This document shows, in pieces, positions 1 to 9,803 of a stretch of 64,000 bases of DNA; positions within the stretch are counted from its first letter, which is position 1; each line of letters opens with the position of its first letter. This DNA is from Terrisporobacter othiniensis (GTDB taxonomy: Bacteria > Bacillota > Clostridia > Peptostreptococcales > Peptostreptococcaceae): assembly GCF_000808015.1 (NCBI RefSeq), contig NZ_JWHR01000115.1:1-64000 (forward strand). Reading direction: 5' to 3'. The notes below the pieces were generated by a model, which was not told the DNA's origin, did not search any database, and worked only from the letters and a program-made list of their open reading frames with translations. Position numbers and translations under genes: made by a program.

Positions 1-18
1 TGATTAGGAGGTAAAAGG

Positions 19-396
19 TTGAAAAAAAAAGACTTTATATTAATATTTGCAGTTCTATTAGTTATAGTTACTACTTTTGGTATTAACTATTTTTTAAATA
101 CTAAAAGAGGAGAAAATATAGAAATATATGTTGATAATAAGTTATATAAAACTTATAGTATTGATGATGATGAAGAAATTAAAATAAAAAGTGAAGGAGG
201 ATATAATATCGTTAAAATTCATGATCATGGAGTTGAAATTACAGAAGCATCCTGTCCAGATAAAGTATGTGTTAACTCTGGATTTATAACAAAACCAAGT
301 GAAAGTATAGTTTGTTTACCGAATAAAATTCATATAAAAATAACAACACATGATAATAATAAGAATGAAAATGAAGAAGATGTTATATCTAATTAA
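19..396 (+). CDS. NusG domain II-containing membrane-anchored protein
   Basis: A 125-residue protein with a TTG start behind a good AGGAGG. Residues 6-26 form one hydrophobic segment, so the rest is probably outside the membrane. The remainder resembles the stand-alone NusG domain II family: a short beta-rich domain with the motif ASCPDKVCV (about residues 78-86) and a later IVCLPNKI stretch. This family often sits beside FMN-binding, ApbE or heptaprenyl diphosphate synthase component I genes in clostridia; such partners would lie left of the window. The C-terminal tail is acidic and Asn-rich. It ends just before ung, so the two are probably co-transcribed. The family assignment is by motif recall; its biochemical role is unknown. 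Confidence 0.75.
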   Translation: MKKKDFILIFAVLLVIVTTFGINYFLNTKRGENIEIYVDNKLYKTYSIDDDEEIKIKSEGGYNIVKIHDHGVEITEASCPDKVCVNSGFITKPSESIVCLPNKIHIKITTHDNNKNENEEDVISN

Positions 397-411
397 GATT
401 TGGAGGATAAA

Positions 412-1086
412 ATGGTTAATTTAGGAAATGACTGGGATGATTTATTAAAAGAAGAATTTGAAAAGGATTACTACATAAAATTAAGAGAGTTTCTTGTTGA
501 AGAATATAAAAGTAAGATTATATATCCAAATATGTACAATATATTTGAAGCATTAAAACATACATCTTATAAGGATACAAAGGTATTGATTTTAGGACAA
601 GATCCGTATCATGGGGAAAATCAAGCTCATGGATTGGATTTTTCAGTTCAACCTGGAGTTAAGACCCCACCATCGCTGTTAAATATGTATAAAGAGCTAA
701 GAGACGACCTGGGATGCTTTATACCTAATAACGGTTATTTAATTCCATGGTCAAATCAAGGAGTATTATTATTAAATACAGCCCTTACAGTTAGAGCTGG
801 TGAAGCAAACTCACATCAAAATAAAGGATGGGAGATCTTTACTGATGAAATAATTAAAAAATTAAATAAAAGAGAAGACCCTGTTATATTTGTATTATGG
901 GGAGGAAATGCTAGAAAGAAAAAAGTTTTTATCGACAGCAATAGACACTATATATTAGAAGCACCTCATCCAAGTCCACTGTCTGCTCATAGAGGATTCT
1001 TTGGATGTAAACATTTTTCTAAGATAAATGACATACTTATAAGATTAGGAAAGGAGCCTATTGATTGGCAAATACCTAATATATAA
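412..1086 (+). CDS. ung: Uracil-DNA glycosylase (family 1)
   Basis: This enzyme removes uracil from DNA, starting base-excision repair of deaminated cytosine. Both signature motifs are present: GQDPYHG at residues 62-68, whose Asp64 activates water, and HPSPLS at 186-191, whose His186 stabilises the leaving uracil. The length of 224 residues is normal for the family. I start at the ATG at 412: the in-frame TTG at 400 overlaps the GGAGG that serves this ATG. The 15-base gap to the preceding gene suggests co-transcription. No key residue is missing. Confidence 0.97.
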   Translation: MVNLGNDWDDLLKEEFEKDYYIKLREFLVEEYKSKIIYPNMYNIFEALKHTSYKDTKVLILGQDPYHGENQAHGLDFSVQPGVKTPPSLLNMYKELRDDLGCFIPNNGYLIPWSNQGVLLLNTALTVRAGEANSHQNKGWEIFTDEIIKKLNKREDPVIFVLWGGNARKKKVFIDSNRHYILEAPHPSPLSAHRGFFGCKHFSKINDILIRLGKEPIDWQIPNI

Positions 1087-1148
1087 AATAATATACTTTT
1101 ATGTAACATCTTATCATATAAAGTAATATCTTATATGGAGGTAAGGTG

Positions 1149-1469
1149 TTGATTATGAAAGTTAATATACTAAATAGTAAAAAAATAATTAAAATGATAA
1201 AAAATAAAGAGTTCCAATTAATAATAGATTTAAGGCAAGAAGAATTTTACTTAGAAGGACATTTATTCGATGCAATTAATATTCCTACAAATGAGATAAA
1301 TGATAATTTAGAATATATCAGAAGCATTACAAATGAGGATATATTGCTATGTTGTGTTAATGGAAATCAAAGTATAACAGTAGGAAAAGTTCTTCTACTA
1401 GATGGATTTAAAAATGTATATAGTCTTGCTAATGGAATAAAAGATTACAAATATGAGTTATATAAATAA
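1149..1469 (+). CDS. Rhodanese-like domain protein
   Basis: A single-domain rhodanese of about 106 residues. Family members carry sulfane sulfur on an active-site cysteine as a persulfide. The expected loop is visible as CVNGNQS, with Cys at about residue 69, after the IIDLR and EGHL(F)DAINIP landmarks of the fold. There is no signal peptide, so it is probably cytoplasmic. GGAGG at 1137-1141 places the TTG at 1149 at ideal spacing; GTG 1146 and ATG 1155 are alternatives in the same frame. A terminator follows. The sulfur acceptor or partner cannot be told from the context. Confidence 0.8.
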   Translation: MIMKVNILNSKKIIKMIKNKEFQLIIDLRQEEFYLEGHLFDAINIPTNEINDNLEYIRSITNEDILLCCVNGNQSITVGKVLLLDGFKNVYSLANGIKDYKYELYK

Positions 1470-1518
1470 TTTTAAATAAAAGGTAACAATTTTGTTAATT
1501 GTTGAACTTTGATGAAAG

Positions 1519-1558
1519 AGTGCTTAAATAGTTGAAAAAACTAGATAAGCACTTTTTA
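1519..1558 (+). terminator. Rho-independent terminator after the rhodanese gene
   Basis: The arms AGTGCTTA (1519-1526) and TAAGCACT (1546-1553) are perfect inverted repeats with a 19-base loop, followed by a T run. Confidence 0.8.
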
Positions 1559-1572
1559 TATTTTTTGTCAAG

Positions 1573-1601
1573 TTGACGAGCTGTGAAAAATAGTTTACAA
1601 T
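1573..1601 (+). promoter_or_regulatory. Sigma-A promoter for the 3D-domain protein gene
   Basis: TTGACG (1573-1578) and TACAAT (1596-1601) are separated by exactly 17 bases, about 60 bases upstream of the start codon and downstream of the preceding terminator. Confidence 0.65.
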
Positions 1602-1663
1602 TTAGTTACAAAATAACTTTGAAAGAATAATTTAAAGTTAAATAAAACTTAGGAGGAGATAGT

Positions 1664-2476
1664 TTGAGTTATCTAAATAGAAAAGTAAAATCTATTATGC
1701 TATCGGGACTATTATCTATGGGGATTGTAACAGCAAATTATATTGCCTTTAACAAAGAAGTTGTTTTAGTTGTTGACGGACAGGAAATTGAAGTTAATTC
1801 ATTTCAACCAGACGTACAAGGTGTACTCGAAGAAAATAAAATAGATTACGATTCAAATGACATAATTAGTGAAGACTTAGATACTTCGTTAAAAAATGGA
1901 ATGAAAATAGAAGTTAAACAGGTTGAAAAAAAGACTATTACTGAAACAAAAGATATACCTTATGATACAGTTATAAAAAAAGATAAAACTTTATTAAAAG
2001 GAAAGACTGAAGTATCGCAAAAAGGTAGAAATGGTACAAAAGAACTTATATATGAAGTTATATATAAAGATGGTAAATTAGTGAGTAAAACCTTAGTAGA
2101 AGAGAATACAACAAAAAAGGCTAAGGATAAAATAATTAAAAAAGGGATAAAAGAAAAGAAAAAAGTTAAAACTGCTAGTAAGAAGACTAGTAGTGCGAAC
2201 AGTAGTTTAGGGAAGAAAATGATAGTATCGGCTACAGCTTATAGTGGTGATAGCATAACGTCTACAGGTACAGTTCCTAAATGGGGAACTATAGCAGTAG
2301 ATCCAAATGTAATACCATATGGGACTAAGGTATATATACCTCAGTTTGGTAATTATTTTATAGCAGAAGATTGTGGTGGAGGAATCAAAGGTAATAAAAT
2401 CGATATATTTATGAATAGTGAATCTCAGTGTAATAGCTGGGGTAAAAGAACAATAGATATATATATTGTTAAATAG
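1664..2476 (+). CDS. Secreted G5 and 3D domain cell-wall protein (YabE/Rpf-like)
   Basis: A 270-residue protein with a TTG start behind AGGAGGAG. A hydrophobic N-terminal segment (residues 10-28) is a signal peptide or anchor. Next come a DUF348-like segment (about 30-70), a G5-like segment (about 80-150), a Lys-rich linker (150-180), and a C-terminal 3D domain (about 188-270). The three defining aspartates lie in AVDPNVIP, AEDCGGG and KIDIFM. The 3D domain is the double-psi barrel of MltA-type lytic transglycosylases, so a peptidoglycan-cleaving role during growth or spore outgrowth is likely, as proposed for YabE. It has its own promoter and terminator. Enzyme activity is inferred. Confidence 0.85.
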   Translation: MSYLNRKVKSIMLSGLLSMGIVTANYIAFNKEVVLVVDGQEIEVNSFQPDVQGVLEENKIDYDSNDIISEDLDTSLKNGMKIEVKQVEKKTITETKDIPYDTVIKKDKTLLKGKTEVSQKGRNGTKELIYEVIYKDGKLVSKTLVEENTTKKAKDKIIKKGIKEKKKVKTASKKTSSANSSLGKKMIVSATAYSGDSITSTGTVPKWGTIAVDPNVIPYGTKVYIPQFGNYFIAEDCGGGIKGNKIDIFMNSESQCNSWGKRTIDIYIVK

Positions 2477-2479
2477 AAA

Positions 2480-2518
2480 AAGGCCTTAAGGTGGATAATC
2501 GCCTTAAGGCTTTTTTTC
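2480..2518 (+). terminator. Strong Rho-independent terminator
   Basis: A GC-rich stem, GCCTTAAG (2483-2490) with CTTAAGGC (2503-2510), is followed by seven T residues directly after the stop codon of the 3D-domain protein gene. Confidence 0.93.
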
Positions 2519-2849
2519 TATACTAATATATCCTAATTTATTTATAATTGAAATTATTATAAAGTAAAATAATTTGTTTATATGATGATTTAAGGAGGAT
2601 TAAGGATTTATATTTTTAATAGTACTAGTTAACAATATTAGTTTAGTAATAGTATACTTTATAATTAAAAATAGTAAATAATATATTTCTAACTATATTA
2701 TTAGAACTAAATGTTTATAGGGGATTGATTGGGATTTTATAAAAAGATGTGTTTATTAATACTAAATTTTTAGTAAATTAATATAAACATAAAATTATGT
2801 TTGATGTTTATATATTGAAAAATAGGGGTTGATTAAGATAAAAAAGTTC
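2519..2849. other. Long A+T-rich region upstream of the polyamine operon
   Basis: About 330 bases without a convincing gene. It holds an imperfect inverted repeat at 2750-2789 with TGTTTAT/ATAAACA-type outer arms. It also holds one of two related stretches, AGGGGATTGATT near 2718; the second, AGGGGTTGATT, is near 2824. Both lie upstream of the speA promoter and may be regulatory. Confidence 0.4.
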
Positions 2850-2878
2850 TTGCATTTTTATTAAAAAGTTTATATAAT
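2850..2878 (+). promoter_or_regulatory. Sigma-A promoter of the spe-metK operon
   Basis: TTGCAT (2850-2855), a 17-base spacer and a perfect TATAAT (2873-2878), about 78 bases upstream of the speA start codon. No other comparably good promoter is apparent before metK. Confidence 0.8.
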
Positions 2879-2955
2879 TTGTTTCGTAAGTTTAATAAAA
2901 CTAAATTATAAAATTAGAAATAATAACTATTTTATTGATGGAAGGAGGCTGAAGT

Positions 2956-4434
2956 ATGATTGCAGAAAATTATAATATTGAATTAAGTGAAGAAGATTTA
3001 CCTTTATTGCATGGATTAAAAGATTACTCAAATAGATCTATAGCTTGTTTTGATGTTCCAGGTCATGTGAAAAATAAGGGTGTTAAAGTGCTAAATGAAT
3101 TTTTAGGAGATAATATTATGAAAATGGATATAAACTCATCTCCATATATGGATAATGTATCTAAGCCAAATGGAATTATAAAAAAAGCTCAAGAATTATT
3201 AGCTGAAGCTTATGGATGTGATAAAGCTTTTTTTGTAACAAATGGAACAACGCAGGCAATTCATACGATGATTTTAAGCATAATAAATCCTAATGAAAAA
3301 ATACTTCTACCAAGGAATATACATAAATCAGTTATTAATGCACTAATACTTAGTGGTGGTAATCCAGTGTATATTCAACCTGAATTTGATGAAGAGCTAG
3401 GTATAAGTTTGAATGTAAGTTACCAAAGTGTGAAAAAAGAGTTAGAAAAAAATAGAGATATAAAAGCGATATTTTTATTAAATCCAACATATTATGGAGC
3501 TTGCTGTGATTTAGAAAAGATAATAAGTTTATGTAGAAAGCATTCAGTATTAGTTCTAGTAGATGAAGCTCATGGAGCACATTTTACATTTCATGATGAC
3601 TTACCACCCTCAGCAATGAAATTAAAAGCGGATATGTCAGCTGTAAGTATGCATAAAACAGGAGGAGCTTTAACGCAAGCATCTGCTTTGCTTATTAATG
3701 AAAAAAATATTGATTTTAAAAAAGTTAGCCAAACTCTAAATATGTTACAGTCTACATCTGCATCCTATTTACTAATGTCAAGCATCGATGGAGCTAGATA
3801 TAATTTGGTTGTAAATGGCAAACAACAATTATCAAAAGCTTTGAATCTTTCTAAGTATGCTAAATATAAGCTTAATAAAATACCTGGAATAAAGGTTATT
3901 AATCATAGTAATTATAGCAAAGATAAGTTCAAATTTTTGGATGAAACAAAGTTATGCATAAATGTTAATGGATTAAATATAACGGGATTTGAAGTTTATG
4001 ATATATTATATCAAGATTTTGATATACAGGTAGAGTTGGGGGATTTATATAATATACTAGCACTAATATCTTTAGGAACTACTAAAAATGATGTTGATAG
4101 GCTTATAAACGCTTTAGAAATTATTTCTAAAAGAAATAAAAATAAATGTATATTAAACAATTATTCTTTAAAACAAATAAATCCTATTATAGAAAAGAAC
4201 CCAAGAGATGCTTACTACAGTGAAAAGGAAAGTATAGAGATTGAAAATTCTGTTGATAGAATATGCGGAGAAAATATTATGGCATATCCCCCAGGGATTC
4301 CTATAATATCGCCAGGAGAAATAATAACTAGAGAAATTCTAGAGTATATAAAGGTTCTTAAAAAGAGTAATGCACATTTAACGGACATGCTTGATAAAGA
4401 ACTAAATACAATTTTGGTAATAAAAGAAAAATAG
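2956..4434 (+). CDS. speA: Arginine decarboxylase, PLP-dependent (Orn/Lys/Arg family)
   Basis: A 492-residue aspartate-aminotransferase-fold decarboxylase of the short SpeA type found in Bacillus. The PLP-binding lysine is Lys234 in SMHKTGG, preceded by the cofactor-binding [13 protein letters not shown] follows a GGAGG. Arginine specificity, giving agmatine plus CO2, is inferred mainly from context: agmatinase (speB), spermidine synthase (speE) and AdoMet decarboxylase (speD) follow, which together form the agmatine route to spermidine. Lysine decarboxylase is the main alternative, but the operon argues against it. It is the first gene after a strong promoter. Confidence 0.9.
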   Translation: MIAENYNIELSEEDLPLLHGLKDYSNRSIACFDVPGHVKNKGVKVLNEFLGDNIMKMDINSSPYMDNVSKPNGIIKKAQELLAEAYGCDKAFFVTNGTTQAIHTMILSIINPNEKILLPRNIHKSVINALILSGGNPVYIQPEFDEELGISLNVSYQSVKKELEKNRDIKAIFLLNPTYYGACCDLEKIISLCRKHSVLVLVDEAHGAHFTFHDDLPPSAMKLKADMSAVSMHKTGGALTQASALLINEKNIDFKKVSQTLNMLQSTSASYLLMSSIDGARYNLVVNGKQQLSKALNLSKYAKYKLNKIPGIKVINHSNYSKDKFKFLDETKLCINVNGLNITGFEVYDILYQDFDIQVELGDLYNILALISLGTTKNDVDRLINALEIISKRNKNKCILNNYSLKQINPIIEKNPRDAYYSEKESIEIENSVDRICGENIMAYPPGIPIISPGEIITREILEYIKVLKKSNAHLTDMLDKELNTILVIKEK

Positions 4435-4453
4435 AACAAAGGAAGTGAATAAT

Positions 4454-4867
4454 ATGAAATTTGAAACATTAGGACGTCATATATTAGTAGAATATTATAA
4501 CTGCAATGAGAAGATGTTATCAAATCCAAAACTTATAGAAGAGTATATGAACAATTCAGCATTAAATGCAAAGGCAACAATAGTTGATTCGGTTTTCCAT
4601 CATTTTAATCCATGGGGGGTATCAGGTGCAGTAATAATAGCTGAATCGCATTTAACAATACACACATGGCCAGAGTATGGGTATGCAGCAGCGGATTTCT
4701 TTACATGTGGAGATATTGATCCATGGAAAAGCTTTGAATTATTAGAAGAATTATTAGAAGCTGAAAGAAGTGAATCAACAGAAATACCAAGAGGATTGAC
4801 AAGTAAAATACAAAAATTTGCAAAAAAAGATTTAGGTAAAATTAGTCATAAGCCAGAAGCTATATAA
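4454..4867 (+). CDS. speD: S-adenosylmethionine decarboxylase proenzyme
   Basis: A 137-residue class 1B (SpeH-type) AdoMet decarboxylase. It supplies decarboxylated AdoMet, the aminopropyl donor for spermidine synthase. The proenzyme cleaves itself between Glu64 and Ser65 in [12 protein letters not shown], and Ser65 becomes the pyruvoyl cofactor. Other family landmarks are the FTCGD motif and the N-terminal LGRHILVE. I start at ATG 4454; the upstream in-frame GTG (4445) overlaps the GGAAG ribosome-binding site. It lies 19 bases after speA. The following 138-base gap to speE is very A-rich with no terminator, so the operon continues. Confidence 0.95.
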   Translation: MKFETLGRHILVEYYNCNEKMLSNPKLIEEYMNNSALNAKATIVDSVFHHFNPWGVSGAVIIAESHLTIHTWPEYGYAAADFFTCGDIDPWKSFELLEELLEAERSESTEIPRGLTSKIQKFAKKDLGKISHKPEAI

Positions 4868-5005
4868 GCAAATTAATACCTAAATATAAAATAAAAATAT
4901 AAAATAAAAATCGAAATAATATTTTAACATAAAAATAAAAATTATACAAATACAGAGATATAGATAAAATATATAGTTATAAAATAACAAAATGGAGGAA
5001 AATTT

Positions 5006-5857
5006 ATGGAATTTTGGTATACAGAAGAATGGACAGATAATGTACGTTTTTCCATAAAGGTTGATAAACAACTTTTTAGTGGACAGTCAGATTTTCAAAG
5101 GGTGGATGTTTTTGAGAGTAAAGAATATGGGAAATTCTTAACATTAGATGGATTAATGATGGTAACTTATAAAGATGAATTTATTTATCATGATATGATA
5201 GTTCATACTCCAATGTCTACTAATATGAATATTAAAAATGTATTAGTTATAGGTGGTGGAGATGGAGGAACAGTAAGAGAGCTTACTAGATATCCTCAAA
5301 TTGAAAATATAGATATGGTTGAAATAGATAAGATGGTAGTAGATGTATCAAGAGAATTTATAGATATTTGTGCATGCAAATTAGATGATGAAAGAGTTAA
5401 CTTATATTACGAAGATGGGGTTGCTTTTGTTAAAAACTCTAAAGATAAGACTTATGACTTAATAATAGTTGATTCAACTGATCCAATAGGTCCAGGAGAA
5501 GGATTATTTTCAGTTGATTTCTATAATAATTGTTACAGAATATTGTCTGACGAAGGAATTCTTGTAAATCAAAATGAAAGTCCATATTTTGACTTTAATG
5601 CAAAAGAAATGAAAAGAGCTTATGAAAAAATAAATAATCTATTCCCGATAGCTAAAGTTTATCAAGCACATATTCCGACATATCCATCTGGACATTGGTT
5701 ATTTGGATTTGCATCAAAAAAATATGATCCTATAAAAGATCAAAATAGAGAAAGATGGGAAGCTTTAAAATTAAAAACTAAATATTACAATAGTGATATT
5801 CATGTTGGAGCTTTTATGTTGCCTCAATATGTAAAGGATATGTTAAATGAAAAATAA
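5006..5857 (+). CDS. speE: Spermidine synthase (polyamine aminopropyltransferase)
   Basis: A 283-residue enzyme of normal length. It transfers an aminopropyl group from decarboxylated AdoMet to putrescine. The nucleotide-binding GGGDGG is at about residues 83-88, and the acidic catalytic segment VDSTDPIGPGE is at about 155-165; both are family signatures. The N-terminal beta domain begins WYTEEWTDN. ATG follows GGAGG. The last 11 bases overlap the start of speB in another frame, indicating translational coupling. Confidence 0.96.
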   Translation: MEFWYTEEWTDNVRFSIKVDKQLFSGQSDFQRVDVFESKEYGKFLTLDGLMMVTYKDEFIYHDMIVHTPMSTNMNIKNVLVIGGGDGGTVRELTRYPQIENIDMVEIDKMVVDVSREFIDICACKLDDERVNLYYEDGVAFVKNSKDKTYDLIIVDSTDPIGPGEGLFSVDFYNNCYRILSDEGILVNQNESPYFDFNAKEMKRAYEKINNLFPIAKVYQAHIPTYPSGHWLFGFASKKYDPIKDQNRERWEALKLKTKYYNSDIHVGAFMLPQYVKDMLNEK

Positions 5858-6755
5858 TAGATTTTACAATGTTGGACAATTTATGGAAATGGAATGTGAT
5901 TATGAAGAATCAGATGTGATAGTATTTGGAGCTGGATTTGATGGAACTACTTCTAATAGACCGGGGACTAGATTTGCAAGTAGTGCCATGAGAGGTGAAT
6001 TTTATGGACTTGAAACATATAGTCCACTATTGGGATTAGATTTACAAGATTTTAATATATGTGATATGGGTGATTTAGAGTTAAGTATAGGTAATACTGA
6101 TAAAGTGTTAAATGAAATTTATGAAGGAACTAAAGAAATACTTAATGATGATAAATTTCCATTTATGATAGGAGGAGAACATTTAGTTACTCTTCCTGTA
6201 TTTAAAGCAATTAGTGAAAAATATGGTGATGTATATGTACTTCATTTTGATGCACATACAGATTTACGAGAAGAATATAATAATGATAAAAATTCTCATG
6301 CAACAGTAATAAAAAGAATTTGGGATATAACAGGTGATGGGAAAATATTTCAATTTGGAATAAGATCAGGGACAAGAGAAGAGTTTGATTTTGCTTTAAA
6401 AGAAAGACATACGTATATGGAAACTCATACCATAGATACTTTTTGGAAGATAGTATCTACATTAGGTGGTAAAAATGTTTATTTAACAATAGATTTGGAT
6501 GTATTAGATCCATCCATATTCCCAGGAACAGGAACGCCAGAACCTGGAGGAATAACATATAGAATGTTTGAACAAATATTTAAAATACTAAAAAATTCAA
6601 ATATAAATTTAGTGGGTTGCGACATAGTAGAACTTAGTCCTGATTATGATAGAAGTAACGTATCTACAATTGTAGCATGCAAAATACTAAGAGAACTATC
6701 CTTAGTTGCGTCCGATAATTTAATAAAAAATCGTGAAAAAAAGAAAAAAAAATAA
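5847..6755 (+). CDS. speB: Agmatinase (ureohydrolase family)
   Basis: A 302-residue binuclear manganese hydrolase that converts agmatine to putrescine and urea. The metal ligands are in the three expected places: GGEH near residue 111, DAHTD at about 135-139, and IDLDVLDPS at about 216-224, followed by GTGTPEPGG. Arginase and formimidoglutamase are related alternatives; position after speA-speD-speE supports agmatinase. The start codon lies inside the end of speE. The C-terminus is a run of lysines encoded by an A-rich stretch, which may be a dispensable tail. It ends 20 bases before metK. Confidence 0.93.
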   Translation: MKNNRFYNVGQFMEMECDYEESDVIVFGAGFDGTTSNRPGTRFASSAMRGEFYGLETYSPLLGLDLQDFNICDMGDLELSIGNTDKVLNEIYEGTKEILNDDKFPFMIGGEHLVTLPVFKAISEKYGDVYVLHFDAHTDLREEYNNDKNSHATVIKRIWDITGDGKIFQFGIRSGTREEFDFALKERHTYMETHTIDTFWKIVSTLGGKNVYLTIDLDVLDPSIFPGTGTPEPGGITYRMFEQIFKILKNSNINLVGCDIVELSPDYDRSNVSTIVACKILRELSLVASDNLIKNREKKKKK

Positions 6756-6775
6756 ACTTATATAAGGAGAGAAAC

Positions 6776-7969
6776 ATGACGAGACATTTATTTACATCAG
6801 AATCAGTTACAGAGGGACATCCAGATAAAATATGTGATCAAATATCAGATGCCATATTAGATGAATTATTAAAACAAGACCCACTATCAAGGGTTGCTTG
6901 TGAAACTACTGTTACGACGGGACTTGTATTGGTAGCAGGAGAAATAAGCACAAATGCATATGTTGATATACCTAAAGTTGTAAGAGAAACAATAAGAGAA
7001 ATAGGATATGATAGAGCAAAATATGGATTTGATTGTGATACATGCGGTGTGCTAACAGCTATAGATGAACAATCATCAGATATTGCCATGGGGGTAGATG
7101 AATCCTTAGAAAATAGAACCGGTGAACAAGGTGAAGATGAAATAGAAGCTATAGGAGCGGGAGATCAAGGTATAATGTTTGGTTTTGCGTGCAACGAAAC
7201 AGAAGAACTAATGCCATTACCTATATCTTTAGCTCATAAATTATCAAGAAAATTAACAGAAGTTAGAAAAAACGGAACTTTAGATTTCTTAAGACCGGAT
7301 GGTAAAACTCAAGTAACTGTAGAATACGAAGGAAATACTCCTCTTAGAGTTCATACTATACTTATATCTACTCAACACAGCGAAGATGTGGAAACTGAAA
7401 CAATAAGAGAAAATTTAATAGAAAAAGTGATAAAAGAAGTAATACCATCTAACTTATTAGATGAAGAAACTAAAATATATATAAATCCAACGGGAAGATT
7501 TGTTATAGGTGGACCTCAAGGTGATACAGGTCTTACAGGAAGAAAAATAATAATAGATACTTATGGTGGATATTCAAGACATGGTGGAGGAGCATTCTCA
7601 GGAAAAGATGCAACTAAAGTTGATAGATCAGCTGCTTATGCAGCAAGATATGTGGCTAAAAATATAGTTGCAGCGGGACTTGCTGATAAATGTGAAATAG
7701 AACTAGCTTATGCTATAGGTGTAGCAAGACCTCTATCTATATTTGTTGATACTTTTGGAACAGGTAAAGTTTCTGATGAAGTATTAGTTGAGCTTATAAA
7801 TAAGCATTTTGATTTGAGACCAGGTGCAATAATTCGAGATTTAGAACTTAGAAAGCCTATATTTAAAAATACAGCAGCATATGGACATTTTGGTAGAAAT
7901 GACTTAGATGTTGCTTGGGAAAAGACTGATAAGGCAGACTTACTTAAATTAGATGTTTTAAATAAATAA
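6776..7969 (+). CDS. metK: S-adenosylmethionine synthetase (methionine adenosyltransferase)
   Basis: A 397-residue enzyme making AdoMet from methionine and ATP. Hallmarks are the N-terminal [27 protein letters not shown] in the middle, and [19 protein letters not shown] near residue 262. ATG follows GGAGAG, 20 bases after speB. The gap leaves no room for a SAM riboswitch, so it is apparently expressed from the spe promoter, coupling AdoMet supply to polyamine synthesis. Unless a second copy exists, it is essential. A terminator follows. Confidence 0.97.
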   Translation: MTRHLFTSESVTEGHPDKICDQISDAILDELLKQDPLSRVACETTVTTGLVLVAGEISTNAYVDIPKVVRETIREIGYDRAKYGFDCDTCGVLTAIDEQSSDIAMGVDESLENRTGEQGEDEIEAIGAGDQGIMFGFACNETEELMPLPISLAHKLSRKLTEVRKNGTLDFLRPDGKTQVTVEYEGNTPLRVHTILISTQHSEDVETETIRENLIEKVIKEVIPSNLLDEETKIYINPTGRFVIGGPQGDTGLTGRKIIIDTYGGYSRHGGGAFSGKDATKVDRSAAYAARYVAKNIVAAGLADKCEIELAYAIGVARPLSIFVDTFGTGKVSDEVLVELINKHFDLRPGAIIRDLELRKPIFKNTAAYGHFGRNDLDVAWEKTDKADLLKLDVLNK

Positions 7970-7975
7970 TAAAAG

Positions 7976-8011
7976 ACGAATTAGTTATTTTTATAGCTGA
8001 TTCGTTTTTTT
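7976..8011 (+). terminator. Terminator of the spe-metK operon
   Basis: The arms ACGAATTAG (7976-7984) and CTGATTCGT (7997-8005), with one mismatch, precede a run of T residues. Confidence 0.85.
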
Positions 8012-8165
8012 GATATATTGAAATGATTTTATATAAAAATAGAAATAAGGTATAATAAGTTGTAGTTAATAAATATTTATAAATAATAAATACATAAAAT
8101 TTCTTTTAAAATCATTAAAGATAATTTATAATAATACTTATTTAAAATTTAAGGAGAATGCATAT

Positions 8166-8870
8166 ATGAAAGATTTTACAATGAGAACAAGCCTTATTGT
8201 TGGAGACGAAGGCATAGATAAATTAGAAAAATCAAATGTTATAGTATTTGGAGTGGGTGGAGTTGGAAGTTTTGCTACAGAAGCTCTAGTTCGTGCTGGA
8301 ATAGGTAATATAACTATAGTAGACTTTGATGATGTTGATGTTACTAATATAAATAGACAATTGCCAGCGTTGCACTCAACTGTAGGGAAATTAAAAGTAG
8401 AAGTAATGAAAGAAAGATTATTAGATATTAATCCAGATTTAAATATAAGAGCAGTTGCTAAAAAATATAACAAAGAAACTACGGATGAAATACTAATAGA
8501 AGATTATGATTATGTAATAGATGCCATAGATATGGTTACATCTAAAATTTTATTAGTTGAAGAATGTAATAAAAGAGGATTAACATTAATATCTTCTATG
8601 GGGATGGGAAATAAATTAGATCCAACGAAGATAGTAGTTACAGATATACATAAAACTCACACTTGTCCACTGGCAAAAGTAATGAGGAAAGAATTAAAAG
8701 ATAGAAGAATAAAAAAACTTAAGGTTGTTTATTCAGAAGAACAACCACAAGAACTAAAGAAAAGAGTAATGAATGGAAGAAAAGTTACTCCAGGAAGTAC
8801 TTCATTTGTACCTTCTGTTGGAGGATTAACAATAGCTTCTGTTGTCGTAAATGAGTTATTAAATAAATAA
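8166..8870 (+). CDS. tcdA: tRNA threonylcarbamoyladenosine dehydratase (ThiF/E1 family)
   Basis: A 234-residue member of the E1-like ThiF family. It uses ATP to cyclise t6A37 to ct6A in ANN-decoding tRNAs. The dinucleotide-binding GVGGVGS is at residues 29-35, and the family features DDVDVTNINRQ and the ATP-side VIDAID segment follow. A THTCPLAKVMRKELK segment is typical of TcdA/CsdL and separates it from MoeB and ThiF, which carry extra zinc-binding CxxC pairs not seen here. It has its own ribosome-binding site and a short hairpin terminator. Confidence 0.9.
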   Translation: MKDFTMRTSLIVGDEGIDKLEKSNVIVFGVGGVGSFATEALVRAGIGNITIVDFDDVDVTNINRQLPALHSTVGKLKVEVMKERLLDINPDLNIRAVAKKYNKETTDEILIEDYDYVIDAIDMVTSKILLVEECNKRGLTLISSMGMGNKLDPTKIVVTDIHKTHTCPLAKVMRKELKDRRIKKLKVVYSEEQPQELKKRVMNGRKVTPGSTSFVPSVGGLTIASVVVNELLNK

Positions 8871-8876
8871 TATATG

Positions 8877-8901
8877 AAAAGCCCTTTTTAGGGTTTTTTT
8901 T
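8877..8901 (+). terminator. Short hairpin terminator after tcdA
   Basis: CCCT and AGGG arms around a short loop are followed by eight T residues immediately after tcdA. Confidence 0.7.
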
Positions 8902-9083
8902 AATGTATAATACTTTTTACGTGAAAATTTTAAGTAATGTCGTTATTATAAGTGGAACGAGCATCTCTTGTTGATGTTATGAGTATAGTGAATTTTAGAA
9001 ATTTGTAAGAAATACATAAACAAATTTTTTAGAATCATAGATTATTATAAATTTATAAGTTTGGAAATAAATTAGGAGGAAGT

Positions 9084-9803
9084 ATGAATAAACATAATGT
9101 ATTAGTTGTAGATGATGAAAAAGAAATACCAGACGCTATTGAAAGGTACTTAATGCCTGAAAATATAAGGGTACTAAAAGCTTATGATGGAAAAGAAGCT
9201 TTAGAAATTATAGATAATGAAGAAATTCATTTGGTAATAGTGGATATAATGATGCCAAAGATAGACGGTATTGAAGCAACTATGAAAATAAGAGAAGAGA
9301 AAAATATACCAATAATAATGTTAACAGCTAAATCTGAATATAGTGATAAAATTCTAGGATTAAATATAGGTGCTGATGATTATATTACAAAACCATTTTA
9401 TCCATTGGAACTAATAGCTAGGGTCAAATCTCAGCTTAGAAGGTATATAAATTTAGGAAACTTTAAAAATGAAGATAGAAGTAAGGTTATAACTATAGGC
9501 GGCATAAAGTTAGATTTAGAAAGTAAACTGCTTATAGTAGATGGGGAGGAAAAGAAAATAACTTTTTTAGAGTATAAAATTTTAGAAGTGCTTATGAAAA
9601 GTCCTGGAAGGGTATTTTCAGCAGAAGAAATTTATGAAAAGGCCTGGGATGAAAGGTGTGTAAGCACAGATACAGTAATGGTTCACATTAGAAGGATTAG
9701 AGAAAAAATAGAAATAAATCCTAAAGAACCAAGATATTTAAAGGTGGTGTGGGGAATTGGATATAAGTTCGAAAAAGTTTCAAACTACAGTAAGCAAATT
9801 TAA
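9084..9803 (+). CDS. OmpR/VanR-type response regulator
   Basis: A 239-residue two-component regulator. The receiver domain (residues 1-120) has the acidic pair at 10-11, phospho-acceptor Asp54 in VIVDIMMP and the conserved lysine in TKPF near 103. The OmpR-type winged-helix domain (about 135-230) ends with the VRRIREKIE-like recognition helix and WGIGYKF. It resembles the VanR group. ATG follows AGGAGG. The next gene starts 47 bases before this one ends, so the three-gene unit with the two kinases is an operon. Target genes are unknown; no transporter or van enzyme genes are adjacent. Confidence 0.92.
   Translation: MNKHNVLVVDDEKEIPDAIERYLMPENIRVLKAYDGKEALEIIDNEEIHLVIVDIMMPKIDGIEATMKIREEKNIPIIMLTAKSEYSDKILGLNIGADDYITKPFYPLELIARVKSQLRRYINLGNFKNEDRSKVITIGGIKLDLESKLLIVDGEEKKITFLEYKILEVLMKSPGRVFSAEEIYEKAWDERCVSTDTVMVHIRRIREKIEINPKEPRYLKVVWGIGYKFEKVSNYSKQI

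Noticed and set aside
2519..2949. Possible riboswitch upstream of speA
   Set aside because: The strong promoter lies only about 78 bases from the start codon, the leader shows no conserved riboswitch core, and no terminator hairpin is present.
4880..5071. Minus-strand 63-codon frame in the speD-speE gap
   Set aside because: Almost entirely Phe/Ile/Tyr/Leu from an A-rich spacer read in reverse; no ribosome-binding site.
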